From contig JAFARZ010000131.1 in the NCBI GenBank assembly GCA_019245115.1, positions 1-64,000 of the forward strand: 64,000 bases of DNA, written 5' to 3'. The stretch comes from Streptosporangiaceae bacterium. Its GTDB lineage: Bacteria; Actinomycetota; Actinomycetes; Streptosporangiales; Streptosporangiaceae. The translations under genes and the position numbers were made by a program. Of this stretch, positions 1 to 7,149 are shown one piece after another. A model generated the notes under the pieces. The model made no database searches. It saw only the letters and a program-made list of their open reading frames with translations, and had not been told where the DNA came from. The stretch's first letter is position 1. Every line of letters begins with the position of its first letter.

Positions 1-307
1 CCCCGAGGATCATCCGGCCGCCGGTCAGCCGGTCCAGCGTGGTGACCTCGCGGGCCAGCTTGGCGACCCGGCGGCGCGCCACCGGGGTGATCATCGTGCC
101 GAGCCGGATCCGGCTGGTGGCCAGCGCGGCCGCGGTCAACAGCACCCACGGGTCGGCGATCTCGCGCCTCAGTTCCTTGTGATGGGTGATGTGGTCCCAG
201 ACGAACAGGCCGTCCCAGCCCGCCTCCTCGGCTCGCCGGGCCAGGTCCGCGACCAGCCTCGGGTCGGCGAAGTCACCGAAGTTAGGGATGTTTATCGCGA
301 AGCGCAT
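1..307 (-). CDS. LLM-class (luciferase-like, probably F420-dependent) oxidoreductase, 5' part only
   Basis: The reverse strand reads from an ATG at 307 into an open frame that leaves the window, so only the first about 102 residues are seen. The start MRFAINIPNFGDFADP, followed by AEEAGWDGLFVWDH and then RIRLGTMITPVARR, is the typical opening of the TIM-barrel luciferase-like monooxygenase family. In Actinobacteria many of these use coenzyme F420; cofactor choice is inference because the rest is missing. The gene is divergent from the DUF1349 gene, with about 40 bp between the likely starts. The family is clear; the substrate is unknown. Confidence 0.85.
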   Translation of the reverse strand, partial: MRFAINIPNFGDFADPRLVADLARRAEEAGWDGLFVWDHITHHKELRREIADPWVLLTAAALATSRIRLGTMITPVARRRVAKLAREVTTLDRLTGGRMILG

Positions 308-349
308 CGGCCCATGCTGTCACGTGCTTTCCCGTGGGACACTATCGAG

Positions 350-973
350 GTGGCCGCTCTGAATTTGCCCGGATTGCCGTTCCCGCTCATCCCCGAGGGT
401 CACCCGCCACCGGGGTGCCGGGTGCTGAGCGGCGCGCTCAGGCTGACCGGCGCCCCCGGCACCGACATGTTCATCGACCCCAACCCGGACGTCGGATATG
501 GCGCCGAGCCGGAATTCCTGGACGCGGGACGGCTGATGGGCCTTCCTCCCGCGGGCGACTTCACCCTCGCCGCGCAGGTCAGCGTCGAGTTCGCCAGCAT
601 GTACGACGCGGGGGTCCTGTTGTTGCGCGCGGATGACCGGCACTGGGCCAAGCTGTGCTTCGAGTACTCGCCGCAGCTCACGCCGACCGCCGTCACCGTG
701 GTGACGAGGGAGACGTCGGACGACAGTAATTCGTTCGAGGTGACCGAGGGTGCACTGTGGCTGCGGATCACGCGGACCGGCGCCGCCTGGGCATTCCACG
801 CATCGACGGACGGCTCATGGTGGCGGCTGCTGCGTTACTTCGCTCTCGGCGGCCCGGAGCCGGTGCGGGTGGGGTTTCTCGCCCAGTCGCCGACCGGCGA
901 GGGCTGCACCGCGACGTTCGACCACATCACGTTCAAGCCCGGCGCCCCCAAGAATCTCCGCGACGGCAGCTAG
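350..973 (+). CDS. DUF1349 domain protein
   Basis: The protein has about 207 residues and fits the DUF1349 family, a beta-sandwich of the concanavalin-A-like type. Supporting segments are a hydrophobic opening (LPGLPFPL), TDMFIDP, a central strand with DRHWAKLCFEYSP, and a C-terminal FDHITF. The family is often annotated near sugar or regulatory genes, but its function is not settled. An in-frame ATG at 314 is an alternative start; GTG at 350 is preferred because homologues begin close to the LPGLPF segment and because 314 lies only six bases from the divergent start at 307. Neither has a strong ribosome site. No signal peptide is seen. Confidence 0.72.
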   Translation: MAALNLPGLPFPLIPEGHPPPGCRVLSGALRLTGAPGTDMFIDPNPDVGYGAEPEFLDAGRLMGLPPAGDFTLAAQVSVEFASMYDAGVLLLRADDRHWAKLCFEYSPQLTPTAVTVVTRETSDDSNSFEVTEGALWLRITRTGAAWAFHASTDGSWWRLLRYFALGGPEPVRVGFLAQSPTGEGCTATFDHITFKPGAPKNLRDGS

Positions 974-980
974 GCAGCAA

Positions 981-1013
981 GCAGCCGCCCTGTCCCCAAG
1001 GCAAGGCGGCTGC
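981..1013. terminator. Bidirectional hairpin between convergent genes
   Basis: A perfect 9 bp stem (GCAGCCGCC at 981-989, GGCGGCTGC at 1005-1013) with a 15-base loop lies between the convergent ends of the DUF1349 gene and the CHRD-like gene. It has no T tract, as is common in high-GC Actinobacteria. The terminator role is inferred from position. Confidence 0.55.
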
Positions 1014-1041
1014 CGTGCGGCAAGCTAGATGTCCGAGCAGA

Positions 1042-1881
1042 TTAGATGTTCGAGCAGAGCAGCGGCCGGAAGTTGACCGTCGGCTGCCCGTTGGCCAGGA
1101 TGTTGTTGCTGTTTCCCTGGTGCAGGTTGAGGTACCAGTTGCTGGCCGGAATCGGGCTGGTCACACCGGTGACCATACGGACCTGGTGGACGACCTGGCC
1201 CCGGCTGTTCGCGACGAAATCCATCAGCATGTACTGCACCGGCCCCTGGCTCTGGCAGCTGCCGATGTGGATGTGGGCGGCGTGAGCGCCGGGAGTCAGG
1301 CCGCTGGCGGACAGCGTCACCGTGATGGTGTGCGCGGCCGGGTCATAGGCCAAGGTGGCCCGGCCCCGCGGAGTGCCGAAGCGGACCCCGGTCGGTCCCA
1401 CCTCGACGGCCCTGAGCCGGTAGCTCCGCTCACCCCAGGTAACCGACGACGTTTCCGCGATCGGCTGGCCGCTGGTCGTGTCCAAGCCGATGACCAGACG
1501 GCTGCCGAACGGGATCCGCCGGCCAGTGATACTGGCATGAGTGCCGGACAGCACGGCGTAGGCCGCGCCGACGCCATCGGCGGTCAGCGTGCCGAAGCTG
1601 GCGGATGCCTCGCCATCCCGCGCCACGAGCCAGACGTTGTGCGACGAGCCCGGCGTGAGCCCGAACGTGCGCACCGTCGCGGTGAGCTGGCCCGCCCCTG
1701 TCCGGCCGAAACTCACCGTGCCCCGCGGCATCGGCTGCAGGCGCACGCTCACCACCTGCGCGGCACTGGGAGCATGGCTCGCCGCGGGGCTGGCCCCCGC
1801 CGCCGTGGCGAGCCCCACCCCCGCGATCGCGCTCAAGGCCAGCACAGCGGCGGCAGCCCAGCTGGTATTACGCAACTTCAT
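1042..1881 (-). CDS. Secreted CHRD-like protein
   Basis: The 279-residue protein starts with a clear Sec signal (MKLRNTSW, then an alanine-rich hydrophobic stretch, probable cleavage after about residue 30). It contains two related beta-rich halves, each with an LTPG turn. The second half carries SGLTPGAHAAHIHIGSC, the pattern of CHRD and superoxide-dismutase-like domains (G-x-H-x-x-H-I-H-x-G-x-C). The terminal region WYLNLHQGN is also typical of CHRD proteins. Metal binding through the histidines is plausible but not shown. It is transcribed away from a 770-base spacer holding one of the window's palindromic elements. Confidence 0.7.
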   Translation of the reverse strand: MKLRNTSWAAAAVLALSAIAGVGLATAAGASPAASHAPSAAQVVSVRLQPMPRGTVSFGRTGAGQLTATVRTFGLTPGSSHNVWLVARDGEASASFGTLTADGVGAAYAVLSGTHASITGRRIPFGSRLVIGLDTTSGQPIAETSSVTWGERSYRLRAVEVGPTGVRFGTPRGRATLAYDPAAHTITVTLSASGLTPGAHAAHIHIGSCQSQGPVQYMLMDFVANSRGQVVHQVRMVTGVTSPIPASNWYLNLHQGNSNNILANGQPTVNFRPLLCSNI

Positions 1882-2118
1882 TCCCCAGTCCTTTCAACGG
1901 TCGTTCATTCCGTCCGCTGAAAGGCTCGCCGACCGCACAAGGGGAACCTCAGGGGGCAGAGGGGAAGTGCGGGGGACGCGCCAGGGGTGCGGGGTCGGGG
2001 CTGGGGCCGGGGCTGGGGCTGGGCTGGGTGGGCTGGGGCGCGGGCCAGCCCAGGCCTATGCCCTCACGTCCATGCAGCGCGCCCTTCGCCTCCGACAGCG
2101 CGGAAATTTCGTGCTAGG

Positions 2119-2156
2119 CGGAAATAAACCGGTCGTATTCGTACACTTTATTTCCG
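2119..2156. repeat. Inverted repeat upstream of the CHRD-like gene
   Basis: Ten-base perfect arms CGGAAATAAA (2119-2128) and TTTATTTCCG (2147-2156) are separated by 18 bases, about 240 bases upstream of the CHRD-like start. It could be an operator or an RNA hairpin; nothing in the sequence decides between them. Confidence 0.4.
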
Positions 2157-2384
2157 TCCAGCACGGATGTTCCGCCTTAATCCAAATCCCGTCCGGGACT
2201 TACCAGACATTCAGGTCAATCCGGTAACAGCGCGGGAGCCGCGACTTCGATCCGCGACCGGCCACGCGCCTCCAACGCGTGACTGACCCTAGCCCTTCAA
2301 GCTCAGAGTTCACGGCGTGGTGAGCGGTCACCGGTTTTATCGGGATATAACCGATATGCGGATGGCGATCACGCTGGAGAATGC

Positions 2385-2456
2385 GGAATAAAAGGGCTAC
2401 CCGGAAGAAAGGGTGCCGCTTTCCGGCACCTTTCTTCCGGAGGGCTCCTAACTTCC
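2385..2456. repeat. Nested palindromic element, copy A
   Basis: About 72 bases, starting GGAA and ending TTCC. Inner arms CCGGAAGAAAGGGTGCC (2401-2417) and GGCACCTTTCTTCCGG (2425-2440) pair almost fully around a short loop; weaker outer arms flank them. Related copies of the same length and layout lie at 17284, 36121 and 60139. Confidence 0.75.
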
Positions 2457-2655
2457 ACGAGGCGGTCGGCCTACGTGCCTGCTATGCGGTAATACGCGGA
2501 AGTTCACCAGGCTAGCGCGGTGTTTAGCAAAGGCGGAATACCCGACATGCCGCAAATGCACGTTACAGTATTCGGGAACGGTGCAGGAGGTCCAGCAGGT
2601 CCGGAACCGTGCTGGGGGTCGCGGGGTACGGGTGCAGGGACTGCTCCCTCCGCTG

Positions 2656-3642
2656 CTAGGACGGAAGCTCGGCGCCGTACCAGCGTTCGATGATGCGGCG
2701 GGCTATGGAGACCGGCGGCGCGATCGCCATCTCGTCCGCCTCCAGGCTGGCAAGCAGTTCCGGACGGGTGAACCAGATCGCTTCGGTGAGCTCGTTGTCG
2801 TCCACCCTGATCTGCTGGCCGGCCGGCGCGTCGGCCCGGAAACCCAGCATCAGGCTACGGGGCATAGGCCATGGCTGGCTGCCCAGGTACGTGACGTTCT
2901 CGACCTTGATGGCGGTTTCCTCGTGGACCTCGCGCGCCACCGCCTGCTCGGCCGACTCGCCGGGATCGACGAATCCGGCCAGGATCGAGAACCTCCGTTC
3001 CGGCCAGGCCGCGTTCCTGGCCAGCAGGCACCGGTCATCGGGGTCGGTCACCAGCATGATGACCGCGGGGTCGGTGCGGGGGAAGTGCTCGGTTCCGTCC
3101 GCCGGGCACCTGGTCGAGTGGCCGCCCGGCTCCACGACCGTCGCCGTCCCGCAGCGCGGGCAGTGGGTGTGGGTGGTGTGCCAGTTGTCCAGGGCCACCG
3201 CGTGGGTCATCAGCCCGGCATCGCGGTCACCCAGCAGGGCACCCACCGCGCGCAGGGACAGCACCTTCGTGCCCGCTGGCTCGGCCCCCCTGGCCGGCAG
3301 TTCCCCGTGCATGCCGAAGTAGACGGTCCCGTCGGCGTCCTGGCCCAGCAGGTAACGCGCTCCCTCGGGCGCCTCCGGGGGCGCATCGGCCGGGGCCTCG
3401 ACAGGTGACCGGAACACCAGCTCGGCACTCCCCTGCCCGTCGCGGGCCTGACCGCCAGTGGACCAGCCGTCGCGGAGGAGGATATCGCCGCCACGGAGCC
3501 GGATCAGCGCCCGGCCGTCGTTGACGACCAGCACCCGGGTGCGCGGGTCGGCCCAGGCAGCATCGAGCCAGGCCTTATCCGTCCGGCGCTCGGTCACCCG
3601 GTCAACGGTGCCGCGCGACAGCGCGAGCCGGCCGAGGGTCAC
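2656..3642 (-). CDS. nudC: NAD(+) diphosphatase (NADH pyrophosphatase), NUDIX family
   Basis: The 328-residue protein hydrolyses NAD(H) to NMN(H) and AMP and in some bacteria removes NAD caps from RNA. Three NudC signatures are visible: a zinc ribbon (CPRCG then CPADG, about residues 160-182), the NUDIX box GFVDPGESAEQAVAREVHEE (about 225-245), and the family tag SQPWPMPRS just after it. The GTG start at 3642 overlaps the stop of the upstream M20 peptidase gene as GTGA, so the two are probably co-transcribed. Length and motifs are normal for the family. Confidence 0.93.
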   Translation of the reverse strand: MTLGRLALSRGTVDRVTERRTDKAWLDAAWADPRTRVLVVNDGRALIRLRGGDILLRDGWSTGGQARDGQGSAELVFRSPVEAPADAPPEAPEGARYLLGQDADGTVYFGMHGELPARGAEPAGTKVLSLRAVGALLGDRDAGLMTHAVALDNWHTTHTHCPRCGTATVVEPGGHSTRCPADGTEHFPRTDPAVIMLVTDPDDRCLLARNAAWPERRFSILAGFVDPGESAEQAVAREVHEETAIKVENVTYLGSQPWPMPRSLMLGFRADAPAGQQIRVDDNELTEAIWFTRPELLASLEADEMAIAPPVSIARRIIERWYGAELPS

Positions 3643-5036
3643 TTGGGGTCCGAGCGGACCGCGGCCAGTTCTTCCCAGAGGTAGGCGGCGGCCTCGGCGC
3701 CGCGGAGAAGCAGCGTCATGTCCACCTTCTCGTTGGGGGCATGGATCTGGTCGGAATCCAGGCCGACGGCCACGAACACCAGCGGCGCGCCGAGGATGTC
3801 GGCGAGGTCGGCTTCGGGGCCGCTGCCGCCCTCCTTGGTGAACAGCACCTGCTGGCCGAACGCGCGCTCCATGGCCCGGCGTCCGGCCAGCACCGCCGGG
3901 GAGTCGATCGCCGAGCGGCACGGACGAACGCCGGCGCCGACCGTCACCGTGGCCTGGATGCCTGGCGGGGTGTGAGCCCGCACGTACCGCTCGAAGGCGG
4001 CCCCGACCTCGGCCGGGTCCTGGTCCGCGACCAGGCGGAACGTGACCTTGGCGTGCGCGCTCCTCGGGATGATCGTCTTCTGGCCCGGCCCGGTGTGGCC
4101 GCCCCACATGCCGTTGATCTCGGCGGTCGGCCGGGCCCATATCCGTTCCAGCGTGGAGTAACCCTCCTCGCCATACGCCGCCCCGCTGGCGCCGGCCTCC
4201 TCCAGCCATTGCTTCTCGTCGAACGGCAACCGGGCCAGCAGGTCCCGCTCCTCATCGCTGAGCGGGAGCACCCTGTCGTAGAAGCCCGGCACATTGATCC
4301 GGCCGTCCGCGTCGTGCAGGCCGGCCAGCAGGCTCGTCATCGCGTGCAGCGGGTTCGGCACGCCGCCGCCGAACGACCCGGAGTGCAGGTCGCGGACCGG
4401 ACCGGTCAGCGTGACCTCGGTTTCGGCGAGACCGCGCATGCTGGTGCACATGGAGGGCACGTCGGCGGCCCACATCGTGGTGTCGCTGATCACGATCACG
4501 TCGCAGGCGAGCCGGTCCCGTTCCCGCCGCAGCAGGCTGGCGAAGTGCGGCGACCCGGACTCCTCCTCGCCCTCGATGAGGAACTTTATGGTGACCGGCG
4601 GGGCGGACTGACCGCGAGCGGCCAGTCCGGCACGGATGCCGAGCGTATGGAACAGCACCTGGCCCTTGTCGTCGGACGCCCCGCGGGCGAGGAGCCGGCC
4701 CTCGCTCTCGATGGGCTCGAACGGCGGGCTTATCCATTCCTCGAGCGGCTCGACCGGCTGGACGTCGTGGTGACCGTACACAAGGACGGTGGGCGCGCCT
4801 GGGTCAGCGGCAGGCCATTCGGCGAAGACGGCGGGCAGGCCCTGATCGGCCGGGGTCTCCCATATCTCGGCGACCGGGAAGCCGGTGTCCTGGAGGTGGG
4901 CCACCAGCCATTCGGCGGAGCGCCGCACGTCGGGGTGGTGCGCCGGATCGGCGGAGATCGACGGGATCGCCAGCCATTGCTTCAGCGCGTCGAAGAACCA
5001 GGACGCGTTCGACTCGACATAACCGCGCACATCCAT
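3639..5036 (-). CDS. M20 family dipeptidase/metallopeptidase
   Basis: The 465-residue cytosolic zinc peptidase belongs to the M20 (CNDP-like) dipeptidase group. Metal and catalytic motifs are visible: GHHDVQP (about residue 90), ARGASDDKGQ (about 118), and EGEEESGSPH (about 155). A dimerisation (lid) domain follows, with HTGPGQKTIIPRSAHAK. The ATG at 5036 gives MDVRGYVESNASWF, a usual family start. It is the first gene of a pair with nudC. The substrate peptide is not predictable from the sequence. Confidence 0.9.
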   Translation of the reverse strand: MDVRGYVESNASWFFDALKQWLAIPSISADPAHHPDVRRSAEWLVAHLQDTGFPVAEIWETPADQGLPAVFAEWPAADPGAPTVLVYGHHDVQPVEPLEEWISPPFEPIESEGRLLARGASDDKGQVLFHTLGIRAGLAARGQSAPPVTIKFLIEGEEESGSPHFASLLRRERDRLACDVIVISDTTMWAADVPSMCTSMRGLAETEVTLTGPVRDLHSGSFGGGVPNPLHAMTSLLAGLHDADGRINVPGFYDRVLPLSDEERDLLARLPFDEKQWLEEAGASGAAYGEEGYSTLERIWARPTAEINGMWGGHTGPGQKTIIPRSAHAKVTFRLVADQDPAEVGAAFERYVRAHTPPGIQATVTVGAGVRPCRSAIDSPAVLAGRRAMERAFGQQVLFTKEGGSGPEADLADILGAPLVFVAVGLDSDQIHAPNEKVDMTLLLRGAEAAAYLWEELAAVRSDPK

Positions 5037-5117
5037 GGCTAAACCGTATCCGGTCACGGACCTGACCGCCGGTCCGCATGGCCCGCCTGGAGGAAACCTG
5101 GTCCTACCTGTGAGATC

Positions 5118-5978
5118 GTGGACAGCATGGCGGCGAAGAGCGGCAAGAAGGAGCGCACGGCCGGCGGCGCGGACACCCAACAGCCACGGCTGCCGCGGCA
5201 CGCCTATGAGCATGAGCTGTTCCGGCTTCAGGCCGAGCTGGTGCGGCTGCAGGAGTGGGTGCGCACCGAGGGCGCCCGGCTGGCCGTGATATTCGAGGGC
5301 CGGGACGCGGCGGGTAAGGGCAGCACGATCAAACGGGTCACCGAGTACCTGAACCCCCGCATCGCCCGGATCGCGGCGCTGCCCGCGCCGACCGAGCGGG
5401 AGCGCACACAGTGGTACTTCCAGCGCTATATCGAGCACCTGCCGGCCGGTGGCCAGATCGTGCTGTTCGACCGGAGCTGGTATAACCGGGCCGGCGTCGA
5501 GCACGTCATGGGGTTCTGCACGAAGGAGGAGTACCACAGGTTCCTGCACCAGTGCCCGATCTTTGAGCGGCTGCTGGTCGAGGAAGGCATCTTGCTGCGC
5601 AAGTACTGGTTCTCGGTCAGCGACGCCGAGCAGGAACGCCGGTTCCGGGCGCGGCTGGAAGACCCCATGCGGCAGTGGAAGCTTTCCGCGATGGACCTGG
5701 AGTCCATCACGCGCTGGGAGGATTACTCGCGGGCCAAGGACGAGATGTTCGTACACAGCGACATCCCCGAGGCGCCCTGGTATGTGGTCGAAAGCGAGGA
5801 CAAGCGCCGGGCCCGGATCAACATGATCGCCCACCTGCTGAGCACGGTCCCCTATCACGACGTGCAGCGAGTGCCGCTGACACTGCCGCACCGGCCCGCG
5901 CCGCAGGGCTATGTCCGGGCGCCGCGGGAGATGCAGACCTACGTGCCCGACCACGCCGCCACGCTCATCACCGCGTAG
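5118..5978 (+). CDS. ppk2: Polyphosphate kinase 2
   Basis: The 286-residue protein transfers phosphate between polyphosphate and nucleotides. It has the PPK2 Walker A variant EGRDAAGKGSTIKR (about residues 57-70), the lid segment with LPAPTERERTQWYFQRY, and the Walker B segment VLFDRSWYNRAGVE (about 115-128). One PPK2 domain is present, as in class I enzymes. GTG at 5118 is taken as start; ATG at 5127 is equally possible. The 3' end overlaps the convergent purM-like gene by 40 bases. Confidence 0.92.
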   Translation: MDSMAAKSGKKERTAGGADTQQPRLPRHAYEHELFRLQAELVRLQEWVRTEGARLAVIFEGRDAAGKGSTIKRVTEYLNPRIARIAALPAPTERERTQWYFQRYIEHLPAGGQIVLFDRSWYNRAGVEHVMGFCTKEEYHRFLHQCPIFERLLVEEGILLRKYWFSVSDAEQERRFRARLEDPMRQWKLSAMDLESITRWEDYSRAKDEMFVHSDIPEAPWYVVESEDKRRARINMIAHLLSTVPYHDVQRVPLTLPHRPAPQGYVRAPREMQTYVPDHAATLITA

Positions 5979-7138
5979 GGCGGCCGTAAGACCTGCGGGT
6001 GGAACGCGTCGCCGTGGCCGGTCAGGCCGGCGGCGGGGATCGTCACGTTGCGGCCGGCGCGGCTGGTGACCCAGCCGATGCGGACCGGGGCCTCACCCGC
6101 GTCCCTGAGCGCGGCCAGCGCGGCCTGCTGCTGGGCCCGGGACACCACCACGCAGAAGCCGATGCCCATGTTGAACGTCGCGTACATGGTGGCGGCCGGC
6201 AACCGGCCGGCCTCGGCGATCAGCGCGAAGACCGGCGGCGTGGCCGGCAGCGAGTCCAGTTCATAGCTCACGTCGGCGGCCAGACGGCCGAGGTTGAGCA
6301 GGCCGCCGCCGGAGATGTGCACGAGGCCTTTGGGGGTGATCCCGGCCGCCCACAGCGCCTCGGCGGCGGGCACGTACACGCGGGTCGGCTGCAACAGCAC
6401 GTCATCGAGCCGGCGGCCCGCACCAGGCACCTGATCCGACAGGGACAGCCCGGCGATATCGAACAGGACATGCCGGGCCAGCGAGTAGCCGTTGCTGTGC
6501 AGGCCGGAGCTGGGCAAGCCGATGACGACGTCGCCGGACCTGATGTCGGCGCCGTCCACCGGCGTGCGCCACCGCGCGGGGCCGCCGGGCGTGGCGCCGC
6601 CCGGGTCGGCGGCGGGCATGGCACCGATCGCGGTGCCGACCAGGTCGAGCATCGGTCCCCCGCCCTCGGCGGCGGCGAGCATGGCGCCGATCTGGGCGAT
6701 CTCGCCGCCGGGGATCGCGATACCGGCCAGCCCCGCGCCGAGGTACATGCCGCGGGCGAGTTCCTCCAGCACGCCTTCGTCGATCCGGTCCGTCGCCATG
6801 TAGTCGAGCAGCGCCAGCGGGACCGCGCCGACGCAGATGATGTCGTTGACGTTGTTGGCCACGCAGTCGATGCCCACCGGCTCCCAGCGGTTGGCCTGCC
6901 TGGCCAGCAGGATCTTCGTACCGACCCCGTCGGTGGTCATGGCGATCGGCGGGCCGGGCGGTATGTGCATGAGCGTGGCGAAATAGCCGCTGGACAGTCC
7001 GGTGATGCTTGTCACCATCGGATGCCTGACCTGGGTACGCGCCAGCCACGGGCGCATCACGCGTGAGAACGCGTCCTGTTCGCGTTCCTCGTCGACACCG
7101 GCCTTGGCGTAGGAGGGCTCTGGCAGCGTCACCTGCAC
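5939..7138 (-). CDS. purM: Phosphoribosylformylglycinamidine cyclo-ligase (AIR synthetase) family protein
   Basis: The 399-residue protein makes aminoimidazole ribonucleotide from FGAM and ATP in purine synthesis. It carries TTDGVGTKILLA (about residue 67), the NNVNDIICVGA metal/ATP segment (about 94), GGEIAQIG (about 143), and the C-terminal-domain motif SSGLHSNGYSLAR (about 210). It is about 50 residues longer than typical PurM, mainly through Gly/Pro-rich loops. No purF or other purine gene is adjacent, so it may be a second, diverged copy. Its end overlaps ppk2 on the other strand by 40 bases. Confidence 0.83.
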   Translation of the reverse strand: MQVTLPEPSYAKAGVDEEREQDAFSRVMRPWLARTQVRHPMVTSITGLSSGYFATLMHIPPGPPIAMTTDGVGTKILLARQANRWEPVGIDCVANNVNDIICVGAVPLALLDYMATDRIDEGVLEELARGMYLGAGLAGIAIPGGEIAQIGAMLAAAEGGGPMLDLVGTAIGAMPAADPGGATPGGPARWRTPVDGADIRSGDVVIGLPSSGLHSNGYSLARHVLFDIAGLSLSDQVPGAGRRLDDVLLQPTRVYVPAAEALWAAGITPKGLVHISGGGLLNLGRLAADVSYELDSLPATPPVFALIAEAGRLPAATMYATFNMGIGFCVVVSRAQQQAALAALRDAGEAPVRIGWVTSRAGRNVTIPAAGLTGHGDAFHPQVLRPPYAVMSVAAWSGT

Positions 7139-7149
7139 AGACTAGACCA

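Larger units (their letters stand above)
1882..2655. other. Long intergenic region with inverted repeats
   Basis: This stretch separates the start of the CHRD-like gene from the end of nudC. It holds a GGGGCT-type run (about 1990-2042), an inverted repeat at 2119-2156 (CGGAAATAAA / TTTATTTCCG), a short imperfect palindrome with GATAT motifs (about 2340-2361), and palindromic element copy A (2385-2456). The part from 2100 to 2560 is less GC-rich than the flanking genes. No convincing coding sequence is seen. Confidence 0.6.
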
